A stretch of DNA of 64,000 nucleotides from positions 1 through 64,000 of IMG/VR virus record IMGVR_UViG_3300037011_000606; one strand, given 5' to 3'. Within the stretch, counting starts at the first letter, position 1. Each line of letters opens with the position of its first letter. This document shows positions 19,331 through 28,494 of this stretch, one piece after another. Made by a program: the position numbers and the translations under genes. The notes under the pieces were generated by a model. It was not told the DNA's origin and did not search any database. It saw only the letters and a program-made list of their open reading frames with translations. Source of the DNA: a virus.

Positions 19331-21671
19331 ATTAGTTGCGGCGGACTACAAGGTCCAAGATGGCAGACCATATGTCTGGCTATTTGGTAGAGATTCCTTA
19401 GGTAATAAGGAAGTGTTCTCTATAGCTCATACTCCCTATGCTTATGTGCCACAGGAGGAAGCTAATAGTGACTATCCTCCGGTGAAGGCGATTGATGGTA
19501 GGATGGTTAAGAGAGTCGATACTCGCTTACCCAATGAGATAGCAGAGTTTGAGAAGAAGTACACGAGAGTGTATGAGGATAAGGTACTCTTCCCAATGAG
19601 GTTTTTAGTCGATAGGGGGATTAGATATGCGTTCACGATGGATGGCGGAGTTATAAGGGCCGCCACAGAGGAAGAAGAGAGAGAGGTAGAGAATGTTAAA
19701 TTGGTTACTGCTTACGTAGATACTGAGAGTGAGATTGTATTTAATGAGACTGAGAAGACTTGGTCGACGATACAAGACGTACAGAAAGGGAAGAATCTCA
19801 CATTATGTGTGACTACGGCTTTCTCAAATGATAAACAGTTGATTACCTATGAGGCAAGTGATGAGAGACAAGAGAAGGTTATGTGGAAGTATTGGATTGA
19901 TTTAATGGTGAAGAGAGATCCAGATATTATCGCTGGGTGGAATATAGCTGGACACGATCTCCGTGTATTCTATGAGAGGTGTTTAAGATTAAAGCTCAAC
20001 CCGAATATGTTGTCGCCCATGGGTTATATGTCATTAAGGGAGCATAAGGGAGCGATTGAAGGGAGAGTTAATGGAATTAACACCTTTGAAATGAGAGATG
20101 CATTTAAGAAGTTCTTCCAAGGAAGAACGTTTGATTCCTACGCATTAAAACCTGTAGCCGCTGATAAGCAGCTCTTCGGAGAGTTTGCTATAGAGGAAGA
20201 GGATTTCAAAGATTTGAATGTTCCGCACATAGAAGAAGTGGTTAAGTATAATAGAAGAGATGTTCAGAGGTTAATTAATATTGAAGAAGTGTTACATCTC
20301 ACTGACCAGTTTGACGGTATATCGAAGGTAGCTGGGTGTTTACTATCAGAGACTATAGATACAAGCAAATACTCAGATGCACTGTTTATGAGAGAGTTTC
20401 ATGATAAGTTCGTTCTGGGTACTAAGCAATATCATAAGAGAGAGAAGTATCAGGGCGCGATGGTATTAACACCACAGAGAGGAATATATGAGAATGTGGT
20501 CGCGCTAGACTTTTCAGGTATGTATCCTACGATAATCATGTCTTATAATATGAGTCCCGAGACATTGGTCATCGGAACAGCAAACGAAGCAGATATACAT
20601 AATATTGGGGGAGTGTATTTTAGAAAGAAGCCCTTTGGCATTGTACCCAATAGTATCAGGCGCATGATGACTTTCAGAAAGAGTATTAAGAAACAGATGA
20701 AGGGTTATGAAGTGGGGACTTTAGCTTATAAGGTACTGGACTATAGGCAATATGGTATTAAGCAGATGATAGCTGCGATGTATGGTTATTTCGCATTTCC
20801 CATGGGAAGGATGTACTATCCGCAAATCTCAAGCTCAGTTACCTTCTGTGGAAGGAAGAATATCATGAGCTGTGTAAACTTTATACAGGGGTTAGGATAT
20901 AAGGTACTATATGGTGATACTGACTCAATGCTCATTCAAGTAGATGACATCAGTAAGGGAGAAGAGCTAGAGAGTAAGGTCAACGGATTCCTAGTAGAGC
21001 TTGCTCAAAGAGAAGGGTTAACTGAACCACCAACCATTGAATATGAGATTGGTTATAAGAGACTGTTACTTGGTAAGAAGAAGAGATATGCTGGGTTGTG
21101 TACTCATTATAAGGGAAGGGAGTCTGACCTGGTTATCATTAAGGGATTTGAAGCAAAGAGATCGGACTCAGCGAAATTCTCAAGGAATTTGCAAACCGGA
21201 ATTCTAGGCAAAATTCTCCGAGGAGCTGAAGATAAGGAAATTTGTGAAGATGTTAAGAAGGTTTGGAAGGAGTTTAATATTAATGACTATCCATGGTGGG
21301 AGTTAGGCATACCACACAAGTTATCGAGAGCTCCGGAATTCTATCCTCATGCAGGTGCCGGATACCTAGCTGAAATCTACGCGAATACCTTCTTGGGAAA
21401 GAAGTTCGTAGAGGGAACTAGGCCGTTCATCTATTGGATAAGGAGAGTATTAGATGGGCTTCCTCCTAGAATATATCATAATGGGAAGTGGAAACCGTTA
21501 GAGAGGATAGCTTTGGATACTGAAGAAGATTTCAGAAAGTGGGTACCATATATAGATTGGAGTATGCAAAAACACAAGATAATAGAGAGAAAGTTAGAAC
21601 TTATCCTAAGTGCCTGGGGTAAGTCTCTAGGTGAGATAGTGAGTGATCAGAAGCAACAGACGTTATTCTAA
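19317..21671 (+). CDS. polB: Family B DNA polymerase, 784 aa
   Basis: All core motifs are present. Exonuclease: VDTESE (I), AGWNIAGHDL (II), YNRRDV (III). Polymerase: LDFSGMYPTIIM (motif A), KQMIAAMYGYF (motif B) and YGDTDSML (motif C). Motif B has A-A-M-Y-G in place of the more usual N-S-x-Y-G. Length fits archaeal/viral PolB with proofreading. ATG 19317 lies within the 3' end of dpdA behind AGGAGA. It is the replicative polymerase of the virus and would copy DNA carrying modified guanine. Confidence 0.95.
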   Translation: MNTYRLVAADYKVQDGRPYVWLFGRDSLGNKEVFSIAHTPYAYVPQEEANSDYPPVKAIDGRMVKRVDTRLPNEIAEFEKKYTRVYEDKVLFPMRFLVDRGIRYAFTMDGGVIRAATEEEEREVENVKLVTAYVDTESEIVFNETEKTWSTIQDVQKGKNLTLCVTTAFSNDKQLITYEASDERQEKVMWKYWIDLMVKRDPDIIAGWNIAGHDLRVFYERCLRLKLNPNMLSPMGYMSLREHKGAIEGRVNGINTFEMRDAFKKFFQGRTFDSYALKPVAADKQLFGEFAIEEEDFKDLNVPHIEEVVKYNRRDVQRLINIEEVLHLTDQFDGISKVAGCLLSETIDTSKYSDALFMREFHDKFVLGTKQYHKREKYQGAMVLTPQRGIYENVVALDFSGMYPTIIMSYNMSPETLVIGTANEADIHNIGGVYFRKKPFGIVPNSIRRMMTFRKSIKKQMKGYEVGTLAYKVLDYRQYGIKQMIAAMYGYFAFPMGRMYYPQISSSVTFCGRKNIMSCVNFIQGLGYKVLYGDTDSMLIQVDDISKGEELESKVNGFLVELAQREGLTEPPTIEYEIGYKRLLLGKKKRYAGLCTHYKGRESDLVIIKGFEAKRSDSAKFSRNLQTGILGKILRGAEDKEICEDVKKVWKEFNINDYPWWELGIPHKLSRAPEFYPHAGAGYLAEIYANTFLGKKFVEGTRPFIYWIRRVLDGLPPRIYHNGKWKPLERIALDTEEDFRKWVPYIDWSMQKHKIIERKLELILSAWGKSLGEIVSDQKQQTLF

Positions 21672-21682
21672 GGAGGTATACG

Positions 21683-22186
21683 ATGCAGAAGGAAAAGTCG
21701 GTACAGATGCCATTGGAAGAGCATATTGTCTATGATAAGGATATGTTGTCTGATATGTTCATGAGAAATAAGAAATTTACGGACTTTGCCAGGGAACATA
21801 GTCCAAGGGGATTAGGTTTACCAGAGAGTGCAATAAAGACGTCTAATATCATTGGCAGTGGATATAAGCAACCGATGATCGAAGAAATACGTTCGATGAG
21901 GGTAGCTTTAGCCATGATGGACGAGTTATCAGAGTATATAACTCAGCTACCGTTTAAGTGGTGGGGGAGGGGCGCCCAAGAAGTAGATAAGAAGAAAGCG
22001 TTGGAGGAGCTCATTGACCTGTTGCACTTCTTCTTCGTGGCAGTGGATGATCTTGGATTTAATGCAAAGGATATATACGATATGTATGTGTTGAAGAACA
22101 ATCATAATTGGAAGAGGTTCACGGATAAGATAGGCTGGGGAAAGACTAGATTAGAACATGATGATCATCCAGAGGTATTGAAATGA
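21683..22186 (+). CDS. All-alpha NTP pyrophosphatase, dimeric dUTPase-like, 167 aa
   Basis: The segment MRVALAMMDELSEYITQLPF (about 73-92) supplies the first ExxE-like helix, KWWGR follows, and EELIDLLHFFFVAVDDLGF (about 107-125) resembles the EIVDxLHF helix of dimeric dUTPases (MazG-like superfamily). A later helix with NNHNWKRF is also typical. It would hydrolyse dUTP to dUMP, complementing the uracil glycosylase. AAGGAGG precedes ATG 21683. Confidence 0.7.
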   Translation: MQKEKSVQMPLEEHIVYDKDMLSDMFMRNKKFTDFAREHSPRGLGLPESAIKTSNIIGSGYKQPMIEEIRSMRVALAMMDELSEYITQLPFKWWGRGAQEVDKKKALEELIDLLHFFFVAVDDLGFNAKDIYDMYVLKNNHNWKRFTDKIGWGKTRLEHDDHPEVLK

Positions 22187-22395
22187 TATATGTGATATCT
22201 GGTAATTATGCACAGTTTCTCAAGTTCTGTAGTGAAAGAAATATATCTTCTAGGGATGCTATCTATATTGATAGTGCCTATAAGCTCAAAGGAAAAATTA
22301 TAACGAAGGATGATGAAGTGGTATACTATGGAACTTGGAGTGAACGTAAGGATATAGATTTAATACAACGCGAATTGAGGATAGTGACAAGATGA
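22183..22395 (+). CDS. Hypothetical protein, 70 aa
   Basis: A small alpha/beta product (MIYVISGNYAQFLKFCSERN) with a Rossmann-like beta-alpha start, coupled on both sides by ATGA overlaps between the dUTPase-like and RNR genes. Similar small proteins of unknown role are common beside viral nucleotide-metabolism genes. Confidence 0.6.
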   Translation: MIYVISGNYAQFLKFCSERNISSRDAIYIDSAYKLKGKIITKDDEVVYYGTWSERKDIDLIQRELRIVTR

Positions 22396-24503
22396 ATGAC
22401 TTTTCTATGAGTGTATTAAGAGAGCGATGCTTTATTCGCAATGAGAAAGGGGAGACGACTGAAAATGTTGAACAGATGTTTAGAAGAGTAGCGAAAGCAG
22501 TAGCAGCAGCAGAAAAAGTACAGTTGAGACAAAAGTGGGAGGAGGAGTTCTACAAAGTAATGATAGCGATGGATTTCCTCCCTGGAAGTCCAACTTTGGT
22601 TAACGCTGGTAGAAAGAACCAAATGTTAAGCAGTTGCTTCGTAGTTCCTATCGAAGATTCTATGGAGGGGATCTTTGGGAAATTGACTGAAGCGGCTACT
22701 ATCCAGAAGATGGGTGGTGGAACCGGTTTCTCGTTCTCTAAACTTCGACCCAAAGGTGATGTGGTCAGTTCGACGATGGGTGTGGCAAGTGGTCCGGTGT
22801 CTTTCCTTTCAGCCTTCGACGGTGTATCTGAAGCTATAAAGCAAGGTGGTGTTCGCAGAGGAGCCAATATGGGGATTTTGAAAGTAGATCACCCAGACAT
22901 AGTGGAATTTATAACTTGCAAGGATAAGGAGGGAGTATTGGCTAACTTTAATCTGAGCGTCGCTCTAACGGACGAATTTATGGAGTTAGTGATGAGGGAT
23001 GGTGGAGTACTATCACTAATCAATCCTAGAAATAAGATACGGCAATCAACGATCGAAGCTCGCCGACTGTTTGAGATGATAGCTGATCAGATGTGGAAGA
23101 ATGGAGAGCCAGGAGTTATCTTCATAGATACGATTAATAAGAAGCATACCATCAATGCAGAGATAGAATCAACAAACCCTTGTGGAGAACAGCCATTATT
23201 GCCCTATGAATCTTGTAACTTAGGTTCGATTAACCTGGCGAATATGGTAGAGAAGGGAGTTTTCTCTGAAGAGAAGCTGATAGGTGTAGTTCAGGTGGCT
23301 ATTAGATTCTTGGATAATGTTATTGATGTGAATCACTATCCGTTGGAGAAGATTAAAGTAGCTACTTTAGCTAATAGGAAGATAGGTATGGGTGTTATGG
23401 GTTGGCATGACTTCCTAATCAAGATAGGTGTGCCTTATGATTCAGACCAAGCTATAGAATACATACATAAGGTAATGGATATCATAAGAGAGACTGCAGT
23501 AGAGACCTCAGTTGAATTAGCTGAAGAGAAGGGTGTCTTCCCTAATGTCAAGAATAGTATCTATGCGAATGTAACTCATCCACCGAGAAATGCTGAAAGG
23601 ATAACCATAGCTCCGACGGGAACGATATCCTCCATAGCTGGATGCTCAAGCGGAATAGAACCACATTTCGCATTAGCATATAAGAGAAGGGTGTTAGATT
23701 CGGAATTTGATATAACAGTAGAGTCATTAGAAGATATGATGAAGAGATATGAGTTCACTTGGAGCGATGTGATTAAGAATAATGGAACTCTTCATGGTAT
23801 TGGAGTCCCACCCGATATTCGAAGGATCTATCAAACATCATTAGAGATATCTCCTCACTGGCATATTATGCACCAGGTTATCTTCCAAAGATATACAGAC
23901 GCGGCAGTAAGCAAAACGATCAATGTACCCAATAGGACGACCAAAGAGGAAATAGCTAAGGTGGTGTTGGGAGCTTGGAAGGAAGGTTGCAAGGGTCTAA
24001 CAATCTATAGAGATGGCAGCCGAGCCGAGCAAGTATTATCCACAGGTTCTAAGAAACTCCTCCCAGCAAATAGGCCCGAGGTTATAGATTGTAAGGCAAT
24101 TAAAATCAAAACTGGTTGTGGCAGTATGTACACCACCGTTGGGATGATAGAAGGGAGAGTATATGAGGTATTAACATCGGTAGGAAAAGCTGGTGGGTGT
24201 ACCAATGCGATGATGGAAGCGGTATGTAGATTAATCTCAGTTAGTTTAAGGAAAGGGGTATCGGTCGATGAGATAATCGACCAGTTGGAAGGGATTAGAT
24301 GTCCGCATCCAACACCTGTGCTGCCGGGAGGAAAGGGTGTGTTAAGCTGTCCTGATGGTATAGTAAAAGCTATTAAGACACAGTTGTCAGAGAGCCATGT
24401 CTCTAAACATGAGATGTTTAGTCCGTGTCCTAGATGTGGAGAGAAGATCATTAACTCAGAAGGTTGCGAAAAATGTTCGGTGTGTACTTGGACGAGGTGT
24501 TAA
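22392..24503 (+). CDS. nrdJ: Ribonucleotide reductase, class II (cobalamin-dependent), 703 aa
   Basis: Class II landmarks: FLPGSPTLVNAG, SSCFVVPI with an active-site Cys, GGGTGFSFSKLRP, VRRGANMG, NPCGEQPLLPYESCNLG, and the C-terminal APTGTISSIAGCSSGIEP. The end carries two Cys knuckles (CPRCGEK, CEKCSVC), the mobile thiol/zinc tail of archaeal NrdJ proteins. No small subunit gene is nearby, as expected for class II. It makes dNTP precursors and would need host adenosylcobalamin. An oxygen-independent class fits an anaerobic or low-oxygen host (inference). Confidence 0.93.
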   Translation: MNDFSMSVLRERCFIRNEKGETTENVEQMFRRVAKAVAAAEKVQLRQKWEEEFYKVMIAMDFLPGSPTLVNAGRKNQMLSSCFVVPIEDSMEGIFGKLTEAATIQKMGGGTGFSFSKLRPKGDVVSSTMGVASGPVSFLSAFDGVSEAIKQGGVRRGANMGILKVDHPDIVEFITCKDKEGVLANFNLSVALTDEFMELVMRDGGVLSLINPRNKIRQSTIEARRLFEMIADQMWKNGEPGVIFIDTINKKHTINAEIESTNPCGEQPLLPYESCNLGSINLANMVEKGVFSEEKLIGVVQVAIRFLDNVIDVNHYPLEKIKVATLANRKIGMGVMGWHDFLIKIGVPYDSDQAIEYIHKVMDIIRETAVETSVELAEEKGVFPNVKNSIYANVTHPPRNAERITIAPTGTISSIAGCSSGIEPHFALAYKRRVLDSEFDITVESLEDMMKRYEFTWSDVIKNNGTLHGIGVPPDIRRIYQTSLEISPHWHIMHQVIFQRYTDAAVSKTINVPNRTTKEEIAKVVLGAWKEGCKGLTIYRDGSRAEQVLSTGSKKLLPANRPEVIDCKAIKIKTGCGSMYTTVGMIEGRVYEVLTSVGKAGGCTNAMMEAVCRLISVSLRKGVSVDEIIDQLEGIRCPHPTPVLPGGKGVLSCPDGIVKAIKTQLSESHVSKHEMFSPCPRCGEKIINSEGCEKCSVCTWTRC

Positions 24504-24504
24504 G

Positions 24505-24663
24505 ATGGAACAAAGTTTAGTGTTGCATATATGGAAGTGTAAGAGATGTGAGTACTGGGTTCCGACCAATAATAAAGGCAGACCTGAACCAGCAATGGAC
24601 TGTCCTGTTTGTAAAGGCAAATTTGAACATAAGTCAATTAGAGTGGATAATCAGGGGGTGTAA
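24505..24663 (+). CDS. Rubredoxin-like zinc ribbon, 52 aa
   Basis: CKRCEYWV at residue 12 and CPVCKGKF at 33 form a rubredoxin/zinc-ribbon pair with the right spacing. It starts two bases after RNR and could act as an electron donor or zinc protein for it (inference from position). Upstream in-frame codons overlap RNR and are not used. Confidence 0.6.
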   Translation: MEQSLVLHIWKCKRCEYWVPTNNKGRPEPAMDCPVCKGKFEHKSIRVDNQGV

Positions 24664-24665
24664 GA

Positions 24666-24821
24666 ATGCCTGATCTGCCGAAGAGACCCGATGTACAACC
24701 TGGCGACACAATCATAATGCAGGTGGTTAAGATGTCATTGGGAGGGGATGGAAAAACGTATGTTACCCTAGCCAACCCTGACGTCTTTGTTAACACCGCA
24801 ACGGTGATGTTGAAGAGGTGA
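24666..24821 (+). CDS. Small beta-rich protein, 51 aa
   Basis: ATG 24666 follows the preceding stop after two bases. The sequence PGDTIIMQVVKMSLGGDGKTYVTLANPDVF alternates like a small barrel. It reads as an SH3/OB-like mini-domain. Function unknown. Confidence 0.5.
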   Translation: MPDLPKRPDVQPGDTIIMQVVKMSLGGDGKTYVTLANPDVFVNTATVMLKR

Positions 24822-24825
24822 TAGG

Positions 24826-25500
24826 ATGAAGCTGCACGCCGTCAATAATCTAGAAGAAGGGTTAATATGGATGAAGAGTAAGATAGATGAGTTCTTGCCT
24901 AAGGAGCTTGATGACAATTTGAATGAATCTGTTAAGTTCTTTATGGAGAGGTATTGGAAGGATTTGGCCCCATTGCCGGCGAGCTCAACGGGAAGGTATC
25001 ATCACTCAACGGAGAATGTTAAGCCGTTTGGATTAATAAACCATACTCTAAGAGTTGTGTGGTTTACGAAAGAGATAGGCATTGAAGAGACGGGGTATCC
25101 TGCAGGATATGATAAGTGGAAGGGAATTAAGAAGATAAGAGAAGCCATAGCTGCCGCTTTCCTGCACGACTTTGGAAAAGTGGAATCTTTTAAGGCGGAT
25201 CATGGTAAGGAGTCAGCTAGGATGGTGTCTAGTACATCTATCTATGGTATTAGCCCAAGTAAAGAGCAATTGGAGGAGTTTAATGATATTGCACTATCGC
25301 CAGAGGTTTGCAATATGATCAGACGACATATGCACAACTGGTCGTTTATACATTGCGTAGAGATGTGGGATAGAATAGTAGCATATGCAGATTATCTGGC
25401 AAGCAGGCCAACAGTACATCTGTCAGATGTAACTTATTTGGTGATGGAGGGACAACAAAATGTTTTCAGACCCACTGGAACCACGAGCAATAATCAATGA
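24826..25500 (+). CDS. HD-domain phosphohydrolase, 224 aa
   Basis: HD superfamily pattern: GLINHTLRVVWF (H), FLHDFGKVESF (HD), a helix with DHGKESARMV, RRHMHNW (H) and AYADYLASR (D). The metal-binding residues H...HD...H/D are therefore present. Possible substrates are dNTPs, dNMPs or a signalling nucleotide. In the nucleotide block, a role in shaping the dNTP pool is the simplest idea. It overlaps the next gene by 41 bases. Confidence 0.75.
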   Translation: MKLHAVNNLEEGLIWMKSKIDEFLPKELDDNLNESVKFFMERYWKDLAPLPASSTGRYHHSTENVKPFGLINHTLRVVWFTKEIGIEETGYPAGYDKWKGIKKIREAIAAAFLHDFGKVESFKADHGKESARMVSSTSIYGISPSKEQLEEFNDIALSPEVCNMIRRHMHNWSFIHCVEMWDRIVAYADYLASRPTVHLSDVTYLVMEGQQNVFRPTGTTSNNQ

Positions 25501-25873
25501 TATAATAAGAAAGAGCCTACGTTCGATGAGGTTCGAGGAACGTATAGCCTATGGGCTCGCCAACTGTATCGAAGGTAAGATATGGGAGGAGTTTCTTAGT
25601 AATAAGAAGGTGGGTAATATAGAATTGGATTTCAGACTCATCTTCGAGGATGTTAGTAGAGAGGGGGAGAAGAGAGAGTTTAATGTAGTGATTAAGAGTT
25701 TAGTGAATGGAAAAGAAGTCAGCGAATCTATGGTGAGGGAAGCTATGAAAATGATAGAGGAGTCTGAACCTAGAGTTACTCCCGCTGACTATTGCTCATG
25801 CGAACCACACTTCTTTGATAGTGATAAGGAACATTGCGTATATTGCGGGAAGGTGATTAAGAATGCCGGATAG
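25460..25873 (+). CDS. Hypothetical protein with C-terminal zinc knuckle, 137 aa
   Basis: The N-terminal 50 residues are helical (RAIINDIIRKSLRSMRFEER), the middle beta-rich, and the end has CSCEPHFFDSDKEHCVYCGK, a four-Cys site. It bridges the HD protein and the Cas4-like nuclease with overlaps on both sides. Confidence 0.6.
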   Translation: MFSDPLEPRAIINDIIRKSLRSMRFEERIAYGLANCIEGKIWEEFLSNKKVGNIELDFRLIFEDVSREGEKREFNVVIKSLVNGKEVSESMVREAMKMIEESEPRVTPADYCSCEPHFFDSDKEHCVYCGKVIKNAG

Positions 25874-26606
25874 ACAATCAGTGCCTTGGGATTTTACAAC
25901 GATGCCCCTGAGTAAGTCTGCATGTCAGACATATGAACAATGCAGATATAGGTTTAAGTTGCAGGTTATAGATAAGCATCACGAGGAGAGGGGAGATCAG
26001 CTAATTAAAGGCTCTATGTGGCATGAGTTACTATACAACTTATATGGTCTAGTTAATAGGGATAATATAATGAAGTCTAGGAAGGTAGATGAGGAATATA
26101 GGAAACATTTGCCAGAGAGTAACATTACGGATAATTTCATTAGTATAGAAAATGAGAGACTGAACCACTTCATAGAGATGGGGAAGCATGAATACTTTTG
26201 GCCGATATTACTCGAGCAGTTCTACCATGACCCAAAGTGGCAGTACTTCGGGACACTAGACCGATTGGATAAGGACCCTGAAGGTTTCTATGTGGTTATA
26301 GATTATAAGACAGGGAAGTATCATGATTATGCTTTGTCGAAGTATAGAAGCGAACTGGCGGGGTATAAGCATTTGGTAGAGGCTAACACTAAGATGAAGG
26401 TGAAGGCTGGATGTATATTCTTCTTAGAGGAGAAGAAGTTGCTCTATGAGGAAATCAAATCGGTAACGATTGACGCATTTTATAAGAAGTTACTTAGGAT
26501 AAGGGATAGAGTTAAAGGCGGACACTTTGAGAAGAATATCAATCAGCTCTGTGATTATTGTCCATTTGCTATAGATTGTCTCTCGGAAATGGATCCGGTG
26601 GTGTAA
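25863..26606 (+). CDS. Cas4/RecB-like PD-(D/E)XK nuclease, 247 aa
   Basis: A RecB-family start (LSKSACQTYEQCRYRFKL) is followed by KGSMWHELLY (His motif), GTLDRLDKDPEGFYVVIDYKTGK (D, then DxK) and an SELAGYKHL helix (QhxxY-like). The end has CDYCPFAIDC. Four Cys (one near 20, others at the end) could hold the 4Fe-4S cluster of Cas4/AddB-type nucleases. It would be a 5'-3' or end-processing exonuclease. There are no CRISPR genes nearby, so this is a replication/recombination nuclease. Confidence 0.8.
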   Translation: MPDRQSVPWDFTTMPLSKSACQTYEQCRYRFKLQVIDKHHEERGDQLIKGSMWHELLYNLYGLVNRDNIMKSRKVDEEYRKHLPESNITDNFISIENERLNHFIEMGKHEYFWPILLEQFYHDPKWQYFGTLDRLDKDPEGFYVVIDYKTGKYHDYALSKYRSELAGYKHLVEANTKMKVKAGCIFFLEEKKLLYEEIKSVTIDAFYKKLLRIRDRVKGGHFEKNINQLCDYCPFAIDCLSEMDPVV

Positions 26607-26813
26607 ATGTATTTGTCTATTGGAGATAGGTTAGATGGGCAAATGATCGTCGGAAAAGGAGCTCGCGGGAATATGTTTGTTAAGCATAGAGGGATAATAG
26701 TGTTTATCAAGGGGCCGCCGGAAGCTATCAAGAATTTGAAAGAGGGAGATAAGGTAAGTATAAAGATTATTGAGACTCAGAAGAACTTCGCAGAGGCAGA
26801 GGTGTTAGTGTGA
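26607..26813 (+). CDS. TRAM-domain protein, 68 aa
   Basis: The whole protein matches a TRAM domain: SIGDRLDGQMIVGKGARGN, IIVFIKGPPEAIK, EGDKVSIKIIETQKNFAEAEV. Archaeal stand-alone TRAM proteins bind RNA and act as RNA chaperones. It starts right after the nuclease stop. Confidence 0.75.
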   Translation: MYLSIGDRLDGQMIVGKGARGNMFVKHRGIIVFIKGPPEAIKNLKEGDKVSIKIIETQKNFAEAEVLV

Positions 26814-26815
26814 AT

Positions 26816-27028
26816 ATGTTTAAAGGGAGATGTCCATACTGCCAACGAATCACCCCTGTGGGTAAGAGTCAATGGTATACCTCAGTTAAATGTCAATGGT
26901 GTGGTATGAAGTTCGTACCATTTGCAACTGAGAGGAAGGACATAACGACCAGTGATATTTATAAGAAGAATGTGGCGAAGAGTTTGGAAGGAGCTAAAGT
27001 AAAATTCCTACCAAGGCAGGTGATTTGA
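26816..27028 (+). CDS. Zinc-ribbon protein, 70 aa
   Basis: CPYCQRITPVG and CQWCGMKFVP form a zinc ribbon in the first 32 residues. A basic C-terminus follows. It directly follows the TRAM gene, so an RNA-related partner role is possible. Confidence 0.6.
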   Translation: MFKGRCPYCQRITPVGKSQWYTSVKCQWCGMKFVPFATERKDITTSDIYKKNVAKSLEGAKVKFLPRQVI

Positions 27029-27273
27029 TGAGGCATTTATGCAAGTGTAGACAATCTTTGATGGAGAGTACGAAAGACTTAATCGTGGATATGGAGAATG
27101 GAAAGAAAGTAAAGTTAATGTTGTTGAATTGTCATAAGTGTGGGGGTTTCGAATGCTTGCCCTTAGAAGATTTCGAAAGGGTAATGCTCCATGCCGCTCC
27201 AGACTCGAAGAAAGAGCTAAAGGAGAAGTTTGAAATAGATTGTGATGTAATATTAGAGGAGATGAAAAAATGA
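27028..27273 (+). CDS. Zinc-binding hypothetical protein, 81 aa
   Basis: CKCRQSL at the N-terminus and CHKCGGFECL at about 35-44 provide four or five Cys. The rest is a charged helix (KKELKEKFEID). ATGA overlaps connect it with QueD. Confidence 0.55.
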   Translation: MRHLCKCRQSLMESTKDLIVDMENGKKVKLMLLNCHKCGGFECLPLEDFERVMLHAAPDSKKELKEKFEIDCDVILEEMKK

Positions 27274-27770
27274 GAATAGTGACTGAACAAGAGATAGCGG
27301 GCGCCCACTTCCTACCCAACTACGATGGGAAGTGTAAGAATCTGCATGGACACAACTGGCTGGTTAAAGTGGCTTTGGAAGGAATCCCATTGGATGATGG
27401 ACCCAATCAAGGGATGCTGCTTGACTTCTCAACCATTAAGAATACGATTAATGAGTTTGATCATAAGAGCTTGAATGATGTATTAGAGAACCCGACCGCT
27501 GAGAATATCTCCATATTGCTGTGCAGAAAGCTTATGGAAGTAGTGGATGATAATATAGCAAGGATCACGGTTCGGGTTTACGAGACCTCTAAAGGCTACG
27601 CGGAAATATGCAGTGATGATAAGATCATAATGGCGAGGGAAGAGGAAGAAGAAGAAGAGGCCGCGGCAGTTGAAGCTGTTCAGAAGGCAAGAGAGGCGGA
27701 TAAGGATATAGAGAGGGAAGGTGAAGAGGAAGAGGGAGGCGACAATAATGACGATGCTGAAAGTGAATGA
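27270..27770 (+). CDS. queD: QueD, 6-carboxy-tetrahydropterin synthase, 166 aa
   Basis: The PTPS fold is clear: AHFLPNYDGKCKNLHGHNW contains the zinc-binding histidines and the catalytic Cys region; LLDFSTIKN, DHKSLND, NPTAENIS and VYETSKGYAEI complete the family pattern. It converts dihydroneopterin triphosphate to CPH4 in preQ0 synthesis. The last 45 residues are an extra acidic tail (E/D-rich), absent in typical QueD (about 120 aa). It overlaps queE. Confidence 0.92.
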   Translation: MRIVTEQEIAGAHFLPNYDGKCKNLHGHNWLVKVALEGIPLDDGPNQGMLLDFSTIKNTINEFDHKSLNDVLENPTAENISILLCRKLMEVVDDNIARITVRVYETSKGYAEICSDDKIIMAREEEEEEEAAAVEAVQKAREADKDIEREGEEEEGGDNNDDAESE

Positions 27771-28494
27771 GATATTCAAGTCGGTACAGGGAGAATCTAC
27801 ATTGGCGGGACAACAGACCATATTCGTCAGGTTGTCTGGGTGTAATCTCAACTGTACTTGGTGTGATACTAAGTATGCGAAGGTAGGACGTTTGATGACT
27901 GTTAAAGAGATAATGAAAGAGATGGCAGAGGTTGGCTACACTGGATTTGTCTGCGTAACTGGAGGAGAGCCCCTGACTCAAGATATTCAGTTGTTAGTCA
28001 ATACTCTAAGAATAGAGGAGAATCAATATATTAGTGTGGAGACTAATGGAAGTCAGTCTCTAGTACCTAATTGTAGGATGGTTTGCGCACAGAAGATGGT
28101 AGTAGATTGTAAGGGGCCGTCGAGTTTCAAGACGCCTAAGCTCAAGTGGGACTATGATGCGAGATTCTCAAAGGTGGTAGATGAATTAAGAACCCGCCAA
28201 AACTATCCGGAGTTTCATGATGAGATAAAGTTCGTTATCGCTGATAGAAAGGATTATGACTCCGCGAAGGCTTGGCTAAAGTACATTGCAACTAAGTTAA
28301 GATATATAGAGAAGGAGGGCTGCTTCATACCCAATATTCTCTTTTCGCCGGTTATAGTTAAAGGCAAAGATAGAAAGATAGTGAGGAAGTTGGCCGAGTG
28401 GATGGTGGCTGATATAGATAATAAGGAGTTGACACCCAAGTATCAACTGCAACTGCATAAGTACATTTGGCCAGAGGTTAAGCGAGGGGTTTAG
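27748..28494 (+). CDS. queE: QueE, 7-carboxy-7-deazaguanine synthase, 248 aa
   Basis: Radical-SAM enzyme with CNLNCTWCDTKY (CxxxC..C cluster motif), N-terminal SVQGEST, VTGGEPLTQ and SVETNGSQ. These are hallmark QueE segments. It converts CPH4 to CDG. ATG 27748 is chosen because GGAGGCG precedes it; the start of the frame at 27721 lies in the QueD tail. Confidence 0.92.
   Translation: MTMLKVNEIFKSVQGESTLAGQQTIFVRLSGCNLNCTWCDTKYAKVGRLMTVKEIMKEMAEVGYTGFVCVTGGEPLTQDIQLLVNTLRIEENQYISVETNGSQSLVPNCRMVCAQKMVVDCKGPSSFKTPKLKWDYDARFSKVVDELRTRQNYPEFHDEIKFVIADRKDYDSAKAWLKYIATKLRYIEKEGCFIPNILFSPVIVKGKDRKIVRKLAEWMVADIDNKELTPKYQLQLHKYIWPEVKRGV

Noticed and set aside
19317-21671. Inteins in PolB or RNR
   Set aside because: Both proteins have normal length and their motifs run without insertions, so no intein is present.
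25863-26606. Cas4-like gene as a sign of a CRISPR-Cas system
   Set aside because: There is no repeat array and no cas1 or cas2 in the window. Stand-alone Cas4/RecB-like nucleases are common in archaeal viruses.
27700-27981. Minus-strand frames opposite queD and queE
   Set aside because: They are Leu/Pro/Ser-rich antisense shadows of the acidic QueD tail and have no start signal.
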